Assembly (NCBI GenBank): GCA_964501335.1
Contig: CAZCTC010000008.1
Span: forward strand, 106,075 to 170,074
From: CAZCTC01 sp964501335
GTDB lineage: Bacteria > Chloroflexota > Anaerolineae > B4-G1 > SLSP01
Reading direction: 5' to 3'
DNA length: 64,000 nt
The notes beneath the pieces are model-generated. The model was not told where the DNA came from and did not search any database. It worked only from the letters and a program-made list of their open reading frames with translations. Below are positions 44,935 through 53,526 of this stretch, piece after piece. The first letter of the stretch is position 1. Each line of letters opens with the position of its first letter. The translations under genes and the position numbers were made by a program.

Positions 44935-45782
44935 TTTTTCTTATTGTTGGATCGAAAGAGTTTTTGGGGAGAGTATTGAGTCAACCAACGGAAAGCCGGT
45001 GAATTGGATTTCAGCTGAGGTTTGAAGAAAGCCAACAGGATGGATTCCAATCTGCCGTTATCGAGGTCGCGTAAGATGCGACCGTTATGAGTGAGAGAGA
45101 TCGCGCCGCGTTCTTCGGAAACGACCAGAACGACCGCGTCGCTTTCTTCGGTGATGCCGATGGCGGCCCGATGGCGTAATCCCAGATGCCTATCAGAAAG
45201 AAATGCTGAGGTTAGCGGCATCACGCAGGCCGCCGCGGCAATCCGACCGTTGCGAATGATCACGGCTCCATCGTGAAGCACCGTATGGGTGTCAAAGATA
45301 GTCGTGATCAGTTCGGAGGTGACCTCGGAATCCATCCGTACCCCCGTTTCAATGTATTCCTGTAACCCCGTTAATCGTTCAAATACGATCAGCGCTCCTA
45401 CTTTGCGTTCCGCCATCTGGCGGGCAGCCGTTGTTACGGAATGGATGATCTGTTCGATCCCTTCGGTGGATTGGGTCAGGCCGAAAATCTGGCCTCTTCC
45501 CAGCTGTTCCAGCGCGCGGCGTAGTTCGGGTTGGAAAAGAACCGGAATGGCGACAAGCATGGCCGGGAGGAGTTGCTGTAGCAGCCAGGAGAAAGCGGGT
45601 AATTTGACCAATCGGCTGAGCATTGCGACCGTGATCAGTAATGCGGCAATACCCCGGACCAGAGGAACTGCGCGGGTACCTCTTAAAGCGTAAAAGAGCC
45701 AGAAAAAGATTGCGGCTACCAGGAAAATGTCGAGTAAATCAATCCAGGAGAGCCGTTGCAGCAGCCATGCTAAATCCCACAT
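44931..45782 (-). CDS. cdaA: Diadenylate cyclase CdaA
   Basis: A 283-aa membrane protein. Three N-terminal helices (about 12-85), a coiled segment and a DAC (DisA_N) domain (about 95-255) are visible. Catalytic motifs are 'HDGAVII' (DGA) and 'GLRHRAAIGITEESDA' (RHR). It makes c-di-AMP from two ATP. Neighbours: cdaR directly downstream (overlap of four bases) and a hairpin (45802-45846) and TPR gene upstream on the same strand. c-di-AMP usually controls potassium/osmolyte balance and cell-wall state. Start ATG at 45782; the ribosome-binding site (GAAGAGATG) is weak. Confidence 0.95.
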   Translation of the reverse strand: MWDLAWLLQRLSWIDLLDIFLVAAIFFWLFYALRGTRAVPLVRGIAALLITVAMLSRLVKLPAFSWLLQQLLPAMLVAIPVLFQPELRRALEQLGRGQIFGLTQSTEGIEQIIHSVTTAARQMAERKVGALIVFERLTGLQEYIETGVRMDSEVTSELITTIFDTHTVLHDGAVIIRNGRIAAAACVMPLTSAFLSDRHLGLRHRAAIGITEESDAVVLVVSEERGAISLTHNGRILRDLDNGRLESILLAFFKPQLKSNSPAFRWLTQYSPQKLFRSNNKKK

Positions 45783-45801
45783 TGTTCATCTCTTCAACCC
45801 G

Positions 45802-45846
45802 GTTATATTTTTCGTGGCCGCCGCTGGCGGCCACGAAAAATATAAC
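45802..45846. repeat. Perfect hairpin between the TPR gene and cdaA
   Basis: Arms of 21 bp with a GTGGCCGCC core and a GCT loop. T-tract 5' and A-tract 3'. Confidence 0.85.
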
Positions 45847-45858
45847 GCTTTCTTAAAT

Positions 45859-48117
45859 TTATTTAGGGGGCGGGGGTTCCCGGCCCGTGAGTTCTTTGTA
45901 GAGGTCGGCATATCCCTGATAATCGCTCGGCCCCAGGGCCAGAATGGCTTCGATGGTCTTGGAGGCGGCTTCTGTCTGTCCGGCATTGATTTGCAAATCG
46001 CCCAGGACATCCAGGTGTTCCATGGCTTTGTCCCGGCGTCCGATATTGAGGTAGAACTGGGCGATGCGGCCCCGGAGCGGCAGGTTTTCCGGTTCTTCCT
46101 GACAGAGATTTTCCAGAATGGCGCTGGCTTTTTCGGCTTTCTGGGTGTCGAGCAGTCGCTTGATCAACCGATCCAGGGTCGCAATTCCGAGTTGAGCCCG
46201 ACCGGTGCGGGGATAGAGTTGCAGGAGGGCCAGATGGGCGCGTTCGTCGTCCGGAGCGGCGCGGATGATTTCTTCATAGTCTTTGATGGCGGTCTGCCAG
46301 TCGAGCCGTTGCATATCCAGGTCGGCCCGGCGATGGAGGATGCGGACCTGCCAGTTTTGTTGTTGGGTGCCGCGCGGCGCCAGATGCAGGGCGGCATCGT
46401 AGATTTCACGGGCCCGTTCCGGCTGGGCGAGCTGATAGTAGGCGTCGGCCAGTTGCAGATGTTGAGAGAGCGCGTCATCGATCTGTCCGCGCTGGATCAG
46501 CAGTTCGATCATGCGCTGGTGGATAGTGATATCCAGCGGCGAGAGTTCCAGGATCTGCTGATAGGTAGCCAGGGATTGAGGCGTCTGGCCGCGGATCTCG
46601 TAGGTGCGGGCGATCATACGGAATTTATCCAGGGCGCCTTCCAGGTTGCCGCTTTCCAGGAAGAACGAAGCCAACAGATGGTGGAGGGGGAGGTAGGAGG
46701 GGGCTTTGTTGATCGTATAGAAAAGTTCTTCCAGGGCCATATGGAACTTTTTGCGGCGCAAATATTCCTGGGCCATGGCGACTGAGCGCAGGATCTCTTC
46801 GGAACCGGGGAGGCTGATGATCTCAGCCAGGCTGAGGACGATCCCGCTGCGGGCCAGGCCATCGAGCCGTTTGCGGGCTTTGCCCAACTCATCTTCCCAG
46901 CCGCGTTGGCTGAGGAAATCGACCAGCGAATTGCTCAACTGCTGAATGCGTTCCGGTTCGCCGGTGTTGACCAGATTTTGGGCCAGCCCTTCATACACCC
47001 GGAAGAGGTCGTCGACCTGTTCGCGCTGTACGGTGGTCATATCGACGATTTTGATGGCTTCCAGGAAATGGGTGAGGGCTTTCTTGAAATTGCCCTGGGC
47101 CTGATGGCATTCCCCTAACGCGAAGTGACTGCCCAACAAATATTCCGCGTCGGTAAGCGATCGTTCGAATTGCCGGATCGCCAGATCGAAGCGCATCTGT
47201 TCTTTGTAGAGCATTCCCAGGTTGAAATAGACCGAGGGCATATTGATGCCGGCCTGGGCCAGCGTTTCGTAGGCCTGGATGGCGCTTTCCAACTCGCCCT
47301 GAGTCTGATCGCTGACAGCTTTACTGATGAGCCGGTTGACCTCTTCCGGGGGGAGTCCCTGCGCTGCCGGTTGTTCTTCGGCAAAGATCGATTCGGCCAG
47401 CTCTTCCAGGGCGCGCTGGCGGGTGATCTCGGTGAGGCTGCCCAGCGTCATTTCCCGACCTTCGCCGCTGAGATCTTCGGGCAATTGTTCCTGCACCAGC
47501 GCTTCGAGCTGGGGAGGGGTGGGGATCTGGCGGCCGCTTTGGAGCATGCTCATGGCCTGCGCCAGGCGAGGTTCGAGCGGAGTGCTGCGTTGAATCTGAC
47601 GGCAGATTTCAATAGCCCATTGTGGGCGCTCAGTCTGATAAATATGGGCCAACCAGAGCGCTGCGGTGACGGCTTTGTCAATCTGGCCGGTCGTCTGGTA
47701 ATGTTTAAATAGATCGGCCCAGGCGCGATCGGTGAGCGGTTCAGCCCGTACCGCATTTTCGAGGGCAGTGATGGCCTGATCGTTAAGGCCGTGGGCCCGA
47801 TAACGTTCGGCGGCTTTGAGGTAGAAGCCGGCGGCCTGGCTGCCGCTTTTTTTGTGTTCCAGAATTGCGCCCATTTTGTCGTAATGGCCCGGATCCTCCG
47901 GCGCAACCTGGATCAGCCGTTGATAGACCTCCTGGGCTTTGTCCCATTCGTCCGCATTGAAGAGTGAGAGGGCATACCCCACCAGCGCGGTCATGTCGTT
48001 GGGGAATTCCTCTAAGGCGCGGCGATAGGCTTGATGGGCATCGACCCATTTTTCATTCCTGAACTGCGTTCGGGCTCTTTCGATCGCTTCGTTGAAACGT
48101 AACTGGTTTCCGGCCAC
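45859..48117 (-). CDS. Cytoplasmic TPR-repeat protein
   Basis: A 752-aa protein made of about 15 TPR-like helical repeats spread over most of its length (patterns such as 'AHQAYRRALEEFPNDMTALVGYALSL', given in part, 'AWADLFKHYQTTGQIDKAV' and 'ALYTINKAP'-like positions). No signal peptide, no membrane segment and no catalytic motif. TPR arrays mediate protein-protein contacts. It lies between argF and cdaA on the same strand but is separated from both by hairpins, so it may be transcribed alone or with them. No partner can be predicted from the sequence. Confidence 0.8.
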   Translation of the reverse strand: MAGNQLRFNEAIERARTQFRNEKWVDAHQAYRRALEEFPNDMTALVGYALSLFNADEWDKAQEVYQRLIQVAPEDPGHYDKMGAILEHKKSGSQAAGFYLKAAERYRAHGLNDQAITALENAVRAEPLTDRAWADLFKHYQTTGQIDKAVTAALWLAHIYQTERPQWAIEICRQIQRSTPLEPRLAQAMSMLQSGRQIPTPPQLEALVQEQLPEDLSGEGREMTLGSLTEITRQRALEELAESIFAEEQPAAQGLPPEEVNRLISKAVSDQTQGELESAIQAYETLAQAGINMPSVYFNLGMLYKEQMRFDLAIRQFERSLTDAEYLLGSHFALGECHQAQGNFKKALTHFLEAIKIVDMTTVQREQVDDLFRVYEGLAQNLVNTGEPERIQQLSNSLVDFLSQRGWEDELGKARKRLDGLARSGIVLSLAEIISLPGSEEILRSVAMAQEYLRRKKFHMALEELFYTINKAPSYLPLHHLLASFFLESGNLEGALDKFRMIARTYEIRGQTPQSLATYQQILELSPLDITIHQRMIELLIQRGQIDDALSQHLQLADAYYQLAQPERAREIYDAALHLAPRGTQQQNWQVRILHRRADLDMQRLDWQTAIKDYEEIIRAAPDDERAHLALLQLYPRTGRAQLGIATLDRLIKRLLDTQKAEKASAILENLCQEEPENLPLRGRIAQFYLNIGRRDKAMEHLDVLGDLQINAGQTEAASKTIEAILALGPSDYQGYADLYKELTGREPPPPK

Positions 48118-48161
48118 GCAACACCCCCGACTATGAATGGAAACGAGGATTTTTATTGACT

Positions 48162-48197
48162 GTTGTTCGTAGCCGTTTTAAGGCGGCTACGAACAAC
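48162..48197. repeat. Hairpin between argF and the TPR gene
   Basis: Arms of 14 bp (GTTGTTCGTAGCCG) around an 8-nt loop. A/T polarity as in the rest of the family. Confidence 0.8.
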
Positions 48198-48214
48198 GGG
48201 ATTTTTAGACTTTA

Positions 48215-49141
48215 TCAGGAAGCGGCGGCGGCAAGCCAGACCAGAACCGCTTTTTGAGCGTGCATCCGGTTTTCGGCCTGATCCCAAAGGGCGGAGTGAG
48301 CGCCGTCGCAAATTTCATCGGTGATTTCATCACCGCGATGGGCCGGCAGGCAGTGCAGGGCGATGGCATCGGGCTGCGCATAGCTGAAGAGCTTGCTGTT
48401 GAGCTGGAAGGGCGGGAAGATTTGCTTGCGCTTTTCGGTCTCTTCTTCCTGGCCCATGGAGGCCCATACATCAGTGTAGAGGGCATCGGCGCCTTCAGCC
48501 GCTTCGGCCGGATTGTGGGTGGCCTTGATTTTCGCTCCGCTCTCGGCGGCGAATTTCTGGCCCAGTTCCCAGATATCGGGGCGGAGTTCGTAGCCTTCGG
48601 GCGTGGCGATGGAGAAATCCATGCCCAGTTTGGTGGCTCCGAAGAGCAGCGAGGTGGCGACGTTATTGCCGTCCCCGAAGTAGGCCAGTTTGCGGCCTTG
48701 GAGGGTGCCTTTGTGCTCCAGAATGGTGAGCATGTCGGCCATTCCCTGGCAGGGGTGGGAGTAATCTGAAAGGCCATTGATCACGGGAACGCTGGAATAT
48801 TTGGCCAGCTCGACCACATCGGCATGAGAGAAGACGCGGGCCATGACGAACTGGACGTAGCGGGAAAGGACGCGGGCCACATCGGCCACGCTTTCGCGCT
48901 TGCCCAATTGAATTTCGTTGGGGGAGAGGTAGAGCGCATGGCCGCCGAGGTGCAGCATTGCCATATCGAAGGAGACCCGGGTGCGCAGGCTGGGTTTTTG
49001 GAAGATCATGCCCAGCACTTTCCCCTGGAGCAGGGGCGGGTTGCCGCCAGCTTTCCACTCAGTCTTCAGGTTAACTGCGAGATCCAGAATGCCCTGGGTT
49101 TCAGCCGGCGAGAGGTCGGCGATGGAGAGGAAATGCTTCAT
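48215..49141 (-). CDS. argF: Ornithine carbamoyltransferase
   Basis: A 308-aa enzyme. The ATG at 49141 follows CAGGAGGT. It makes citrulline from ornithine and carbamoyl phosphate. Motifs: carbamoyl-phosphate site 'KPSLRTRVSF' (S-x-R-T-R), 'HPCQGMADML', the ornithine-side 'DVWASMGQEEE' and 'HCLPAHRGDEI'. Length is normal for catabolic/anabolic OTC monomers. It is the only arginine-pathway gene visible, and no ARG-box-like operator was recognised. An extended -10 (TGGTATACT) lies about 40 bp upstream. Confidence 0.95.
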   Translation of the reverse strand: MKHFLSIADLSPAETQGILDLAVNLKTEWKAGGNPPLLQGKVLGMIFQKPSLRTRVSFDMAMLHLGGHALYLSPNEIQLGKRESVADVARVLSRYVQFVMARVFSHADVVELAKYSSVPVINGLSDYSHPCQGMADMLTILEHKGTLQGRKLAYFGDGNNVATSLLFGATKLGMDFSIATPEGYELRPDIWELGQKFAAESGAKIKATHNPAEAAEGADALYTDVWASMGQEEETEKRKQIFPPFQLNSKLFSYAQPDAIALHCLPAHRGDEITDEICDGAHSALWDQAENRMHAQKAVLVWLAAAAS

Positions 49142-49179
49142 ATAAAATACCTCCTGCGTGGAATATGAGCTTCAGGGTA

Positions 49180-49188
49180 AGTATACCA
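49180..49188 (-). promoter_or_regulatory. Extended -10 promoter of argF
   Basis: On the minus strand TGGTATACT; the leader to the ATG would be about 32 nt and contains AGGAGGT. Confidence 0.5.
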
Positions 49189-49266
49189 CGAAGCCGGCAG
49201 AACAAAAAAAACGGTTTGTAATGAACAGAAGTTACATTTAGCACACACTTTGTGCCGCTTTGTTTG

Positions 49267-49296
49267 TTGTCTTGGCAGGAGGCCGTGTGTTATACT
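49267..49296 (+). promoter_or_regulatory. Extended -10 promoter of tdh
   Basis: A TTGTCT -35-like hexamer (49267-49272), 18-bp spacing and TGTTATACT ending at 49296. Confidence 0.5.
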
Positions 49297-49299
49297 GAA

Positions 49300-49440
49300 A
49301 AAGTCCGGCTGCCGGAAAAGGAGATTGGTGGAGCGGGCGCGCCCGCGCCTGGCGGTCCAAGGGGTGTTTTGCCTGTTCCGGCTCTATACATACCAAATTT
49401 CCCCACTCTGGTGGGGCAACCTCGATTTACACCGAAAGGA
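49300..49440 (+). other. Structured tdh leader
   Basis: About 150 nt between the promoter and the start can form several hairpins: GTCCGGCTGCCGG, GCGGGCGCGCCCGC and CCCCACTCTGGTGGGG. No glycine-riboswitch or T-box signature was recognised. It may be a regulatory leader or just stable RNA. Confidence 0.3.
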
Positions 49441-49448
49441 GATAGTGT

Positions 49449-50498
49449 ATGTCAATGCAAGCCGTCGCTAAGCGACAATCCGCTCCCGGCTTTGAAATGA
49501 TCCAGACTGAAATCCCGACTCCCGGTCCTCGAGATGTATTGATCCGGGTCCAAGCGACTTCTATCTGTGGCACCGATGTTCATATCTATAAGTGGGACCG
49601 CTGGTCTCAGGGCCGGATCAAGCCGCCGGTCATTATCGGACATGAATTTGCTGGCGAAATCGTGGCGGTCGGATCTCAGGTCCGCGCGGATGAGCCGCAG
49701 CTTGGTGATTTTGTTTCGGCTGAAAGCCACATTGTTTGTGGAGTCTGTCAGCAGTGTAAGCTGGGACGGGCTCATATCTGTCCGAATACCCGGATTATCG
49801 GGGTAGATATCAACGGTTGCTATGCTGAGTATGTGGTGATCCCCGTGGAGAATGCCTGGAAGAATCCACCTGATATGCCGGTAGCGGTGGCGAGTTTGCA
49901 GGAAAATTTCGGCAATGCCGTGCATACCGTCGCTTCGGTGGATGTACGGGCCCGGACGGTGCTGGTCACCGGTTGCGGGCCGGCGGGGTTGATGGGGATT
50001 TCAGTGGCCCGGGCGTTGGGCGCTGAGGTGATTGTGGCGACTGATATGAGTCCTTATCGGCTGGATCTGGCGCGAAAATCGGGAGCTGATATGGCGATCA
50101 ACCCCGGCGAGCAGGATTTGGGGGCGGAAGCCTCTAAAGCGGTGCGCGACAAGGGCTTTGATGTGCTGATCGAGATGTCGGGCTCTCCACAGGCGTTGGT
50201 GCAGGGGTTGAAGCTGCTCAAGCCGGGCGGCGAGGCCAGTTTGTTGGGGTTGATGCCGGGGGTGATGGCTGAGTTTGATCTGAACAATCTGGTGATTATG
50301 AAAGGCGTCACGGTTCATGGCATCGCCGGGCGACGGATGTGGGAGACCTGGTATCAGATGCGGGCGCTGCTGGCTTCGGGGCGGGTGGATTTGCGGCCGA
50401 TTATCACGCATGAGTTCCCGTTGAGCCGCTGGCATGAGGCGGTGGAGACGATGGCGTCGGGCAACAGCGGTAAGATTGTGATGTATCCGGGGCAGTAG
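49449..50498 (+). CDS. tdh: L-threonine 3-dehydrogenase
   Basis: A 349-aa zinc-dependent medium-chain dehydrogenase starting at the ATG at 49449 after AAAGGAGAT. It oxidises threonine to 2-amino-3-ketobutyrate with NAD+. Catalytic zinc: Cys40 in 'SICGTDVHIYKWD' and His-Glu in 'IIGHEFAGE'. The structural zinc loop has four Cys ('VCGVCQQCKLGRAHIC'). The NAD site is 'VTGCGPAGLMGISVA'. Kbl follows 92 bp downstream in the same direction, the classical threonine-to-glycine pair, although a long perfect hairpin lies between. Confidence 0.95.
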   Translation: MSMQAVAKRQSAPGFEMIQTEIPTPGPRDVLIRVQATSICGTDVHIYKWDRWSQGRIKPPVIIGHEFAGEIVAVGSQVRADEPQLGDFVSAESHIVCGVCQQCKLGRAHICPNTRIIGVDINGCYAEYVVIPVENAWKNPPDMPVAVASLQENFGNAVHTVASVDVRARTVLVTGCGPAGLMGISVARALGAEVIVATDMSPYRLDLARKSGADMAINPGEQDLGAEASKAVRDKGFDVLIEMSGSPQALVQGLKLLKPGGEASLLGLMPGVMAEFDLNNLVIMKGVTVHGIAGRRMWETWYQMRALLASGRVDLRPIITHEFPLSRWHEAVETMASGNSGKIVMYPGQ

Positions 50499-50510
50499 AT
50501 CGTAGAAATT

Positions 50511-50557
50511 TTTACATTTTTTCGCGCGGCCCGCAGGGCCGCGCGAAAAAATGTAAA
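50511..50557. repeat. Perfect 22-bp-arm hairpin between tdh and kbl
   Basis: Arms contain TTTTTTCGCGCGGCCC and its complement around GCA. T-tract 5' and A-tract 3'. It lies inside a presumed operon, so it may set the ratio of tdh to kbl mRNA. Confidence 0.88.
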
Positions 50558-50590
50558 CCCAATATCAGAAATTTTTATCAAGGAGGAGCT

Positions 50591-51778
50591 ATGTCCGAGT
50601 CGAAGTTAGCCTGGATCGAACAGGAAGTCGCCTCTTTAAAGGAACAGGGCCTTTTTATTAACCTGCGCACCGTCGGCTCGCCGGCCGGCGCCTGGATGGT
50701 GGTCGACGGCAAGCGGGTGCTCAATATGTGCACCAACAACTATCTGGGGCTGGCCAATGATCCCCGGCTGGTTGCCGCCGCCCACAAAGCTCTCGATGAG
50801 TACGGCGCCGGTCCCACGGCCGTGCGTTCCATTGCGGGGACGATCCAGTTGCATGTCGATCTGGAACGTAAGATGGCGGCTTTTAAGAATGTGGAAGACT
50901 CCCTCTATGTTCAGGGCGGTTTTGTAGCCAATCAGGCGGCGATCCCGCCGCTGGTGGGGCCCGAGGATGTGATTTTCTCGGATCGCCTGAACCATGCCAG
51001 CATTATCGACGGGGCGCGGTTGAGCCGGGCTAAGATTGTGGTCTACGAGCACTGCGATCCGGCCGACCTGGAGGTCAAGATCAAGGAAGAGCTGCCCAAA
51101 TATCGCCGCGGGTTGGTGGTTACCGACGGCGTTTTCTCGATGGACGGCGATATCGCCCCGCTGGATAAGATCTATGAGGTGGCGGAACGTTATGGGGTGA
51201 TCTCAATGGTCGACGACGCTCACGGCGAGGGGGTTTTGGGCCGGGGCGGACGCGGGATTGTGGATCATTTCGGGCTGCACGGTAAGTTCGATGTGGAGAT
51301 CGGGACTTTCTCCAAGGCCTTCGGGGTGGTCGGTGGGGTGATTGCCGGCAAGAAGGTAATTATCGATTATTTGCGGCAGAAGGCCCGGCCGTTCCTTTTC
51401 TCCAGTGCGGTCACGCCGGCGGATACGGCGGCCTGCTCGGCGGCCGTGGATGTGCTGATGGAGTCGACCGAGCTGGTGGATCGGCTTTGGGAGAATGCAC
51501 ACTATTTTAAGGGCGAGATGCAGCGGTTGGGTTTCAATACGGGATCGAGCGTTACGCCCATTACGCCGGTGATGTTGGGCGAGGCGCCGCTGGCGCAGCA
51601 GTTCAGCCGCAAGCTTTTCGAGGAAGGGCTTTTTGCAATGGCGATCGGCTTCCCGACGGTCGCCCGGGGGTTGGCCCGTATCCGGGTGATGGTTTCAGCC
51701 GCTTTGACGAAGGACGATCTGGATTTTGGGTTGGAGAAGTTTGCCAAAGTGGGGCGGGAACTGGGGGTCATCAGCTAA
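50591..51778 (+). CDS. kbl: Glycine C-acetyltransferase (2-amino-3-ketobutyrate CoA ligase)
   Basis: A 395-aa PLP enzyme of the alpha-oxoamine synthase family. The ATG at 50591 follows AAGGAGGAG. It cleaves 2-amino-3-ketobutyrate with CoA to glycine and acetyl-CoA. Motifs: 'MCTNNYLGLAND', 'GAGPTAVRSIAGT', 'VDDAHGEGVLG' and the PLP lysine Lys242 in 'GTFSKAFGVVGG'. Length and motif order match Kbl rather than BioF or HemA. It works with the adjacent Tdh in threonine breakdown or glycine supply. Confidence 0.95.
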   Translation: MSESKLAWIEQEVASLKEQGLFINLRTVGSPAGAWMVVDGKRVLNMCTNNYLGLANDPRLVAAAHKALDEYGAGPTAVRSIAGTIQLHVDLERKMAAFKNVEDSLYVQGGFVANQAAIPPLVGPEDVIFSDRLNHASIIDGARLSRAKIVVYEHCDPADLEVKIKEELPKYRRGLVVTDGVFSMDGDIAPLDKIYEVAERYGVISMVDDAHGEGVLGRGGRGIVDHFGLHGKFDVEIGTFSKAFGVVGGVIAGKKVIIDYLRQKARPFLFSSAVTPADTAACSAAVDVLMESTELVDRLWENAHYFKGEMQRLGFNTGSSVTPITPVMLGEAPLAQQFSRKLFEEGLFAMAIGFPTVARGLARIRVMVSAALTKDDLDFGLEKFAKVGRELGVIS

Positions 51779-51780
51779 GC

Positions 51781-51945
51781 TGTCCTGAAAATAGTCGGGA
51801 AAAGATCCATCACAGAGATACAGAGGCCACAGAGAAGAATTTAGAGAAATCTTCTCTTTATCTTCTCCGTGCTCTTTGTGACTCTGTGGTGAAATTCTTA
51901 TTTATTTTTTCGCGCGCCGTTTGCGGCGCGCGAAAAAATAAATAA
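51781..51945. repeat. Partial TATTTTCA end, CACAGAG-type inverted repeat and long hairpin
   Basis: TGTCCTGAAAATAG at 51781-51794 is a reverse TATTTTCA element end. At 51810-51894 lies an imperfect inverted repeat (CACAGAGATACAGAGG with CTCTTTGTGACTCTGTGG). At 51898-51945 lies a hairpin with 22-bp arms (TTTTTTCGCGCGCCG core) and a TTTG loop. A degenerate module A remnant follows (ACTCTCTCCCTCGGG, GCAAAGAGC). No gene in 51779-52073. Confidence 0.8.
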
Positions 51946-52073
51946 AAAACTCTCTCCCTCGGGTAGCATCCTGCAAAGAGCTTTTTTGAGGGATATAGAA
52001 AACGGCGGTTGGCAAATGGGCAAAACCGGTTAAGATTGTTCATGGAAAATTATCCAGGAAAGGCCTTGATGTT

Positions 52074-53102
52074 ATGAATAAATGGCTGGGCGGATTTAAG
52101 GAAAAACTTTCCGGAAAGAAGGAATCTGGAGCCGGCGGACTCGATCCGGAATATGTGCGGTGGGCCTATCGTCTTTTTCTCGATCGCGAATCGGAAAGTG
52201 AGGAACTTGTTCTGGATCGTGCCCGTGCTTTGCAGGACAGCCGGGAATTGCGTTCCGGGTTTATGCAATCGGAAGAATACCGGATCAAGAATCCTAACCG
52301 TCCCATGGCGCTTTCCGGCGATGAGCCGGCCATGGTTATTGAGGATGTGTTATTGGAAGGGGATTTAAACCTTCTTTTTACCCATATCCAGCAGACCTGG
52401 CAACATTTGGGTGAAACGGAACCTTATTGGTCCGTCTTAACGGCGGAACGTTTTTTGCAGGTTAATTTACAACAATCCAACGCGCTGGCGGAATTTTACG
52501 AAAAGGGTCGAGGGGATGCCGATCGAATTTTCAAAACGTTGGAGCGCAACGGTTTGGATGTCGGAGGGGGGCGTTCCTGTCTGGAATATGGATGCGGGTT
52601 GGGGCGGGTGACGCGCTGGTTGGCCGATCGTTTTGAAGTGGTTTATGGTTTCGATATTTCCTCCGCTCATTTAAAGCTGGCTCGGGCCAACCTGGAGCAA
52701 CTGGGGGCGCCGTCGGTTGATTTTCGGCAGATCTGCGCTGTGCGGGATCTGGAAATGTTGCCCAAAGTCGATCTGGTTTATTCGGTGATTGTATTGCAGC
52801 ATAATCCCCCGCCATTGATCGGCTATATGATTCAGAAGCTGCTGAATGCATTGAATCCGGGTGGCGTGGCACTTTTTCAAGTGCCGACTTATAAGTTGGG
52901 GTATCGTTTTACGTTGCTGGAATACCTGGCTTCAGCGGCAACCCGGCGCGAGTTGGAGATGCACGTTTTCCCTCAAAAGCGGGTTTTTGAGTTGATTCGG
53001 CAGACCGGTTGTCAGGTGATTGAGGTGTTGGAAGATGGGTGGACCGGGGGGCTGTATGGGGAGATTTCCAATACTTTTCTGGTTCAGAAGGGGCATAAGT
53101 AA
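52074..53102 (+). CDS. SAM-dependent methyltransferase with DUF4214-like N-terminus
   Basis: A 342-aa protein starting at the ATG at 52074 (GGAAAGG upstream). An N-terminal helical segment resembles DUF4214 ('YVRWAYRLFLDRESESEE', about 25-42) as seen in exopolysaccharide-linked proteins. A class I methyltransferase domain spans about 160-300: 'CLEYGCGLGRVTRWLAD' (SAM loop), 'GFDISSAHLKLA' (acidic residue after strand 2) and 'ALNPGGVALFQVPTY'. The substrate is not known; glycan or glycolipid methylation is a reasonable guess from the DUF4214 link. A decayed second copy of the C-terminus lies at 53394-53501. Confidence 0.85.
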   Translation: MNKWLGGFKEKLSGKKESGAGGLDPEYVRWAYRLFLDRESESEELVLDRARALQDSRELRSGFMQSEEYRIKNPNRPMALSGDEPAMVIEDVLLEGDLNLLFTHIQQTWQHLGETEPYWSVLTAERFLQVNLQQSNALAEFYEKGRGDADRIFKTLERNGLDVGGGRSCLEYGCGLGRVTRWLADRFEVVYGFDISSAHLKLARANLEQLGAPSVDFRQICAVRDLEMLPKVDLVYSVIVLQHNPPPLIGYMIQKLLNALNPGGVALFQVPTYKLGYRFTLLEYLASAATRRELEMHVFPQKRVFELIRQTGCQVIEVLEDGWTGGLYGEISNTFLVQKGHK

Positions 53103-53104
53103 TA

Positions 53105-53144
53105 AAAACACAAGGGAATTTTGGGGAAAAATTCCCTTGTGTTT
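53105..53144 (+). terminator. Intrinsic terminator after the methyltransferase
   Basis: AACACAAGGGAATTTT, loop GGGG, then AAAATTCCCTTGTGTTT. The stem is 17 bp and a T-rich run follows. Confidence 0.8.
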
Positions 53145-53152
53145 GATTTGGT

Positions 53153-53388
53153 AAATAACCCAAGTTGCTACCTTTAAAAGACGTGCTTACTATTTAAGCT
53201 TTTTTGCATGCAAAGGTTTAGTAGAAAGTAGACGGTAGACAGTAGACAGCGGATTTCCAGTCCATTTGAGCCGGTAAGGCGAAGATTTTTGCTGTCTACT
53301 GTCTACTTGCTGCTGTCTACTTTTGGACGGCATGCAGCGGATCTTGAATAATGGGCTGGATTTATCGAGGTGGCAACTTGAATTATTT
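53153..53388. mobile_element. MITE-like element with 21-bp terminal inverted repeats
   Basis: The left end at 53153-53173 (AAATAACCCAAGTTGCTACCT, 21 bases, quoted here in two parts as AAATAACCCAAG + TTGCTACCT) is inverted at 53368-53388 with 18 of 21 matches. Inside are the AGTAGACAG inverted repeats (53220-53250 and 53291-53310), and no coding capacity is seen. A second, left-truncated copy is at 19033-19186. It lies between the methyltransferase gene and its decayed copy. No transposase is encoded. Confidence 0.65.
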
Positions 53389-53393
53389 AGCAT

Positions 53394-53501
53394 TTGCTGG
53401 AAGCTTTGAATCCGGGCGGGGTGGCACTTTTTCAAGTGCCGACTTATAAGCTGGGTTATGGTGACCTTTCTAATACCTTTTTGGTGCAGAAGAGAGGCTG
53501 A
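53394..53501 (+). pseudogene. Remnant of a second methyltransferase C-terminus
   Basis: The frame reads 'LLEALNPGGVALFQ' then 'VPTYKLGY', matching the intact gene at about residues 258-281, and then jumps to 'GDLSNTFLVQKRG' and stop, matching its last residues. About 45-55 codons between are gone, with a TATG-like microhomology at the junction. The upstream portion is replaced by the MITE-like element. This shows that a tandem paralogue existed and was broken. Confidence 0.85.
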
Positions 53502-53526
53502 GTTGAGGCTGTTTTCGGCATAGTTT

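Noticed and set aside
49297..49448. Glycine riboswitch or T-box upstream of tdh
   Set aside because: The leader has hairpins, but I could not find the conserved core of either class.
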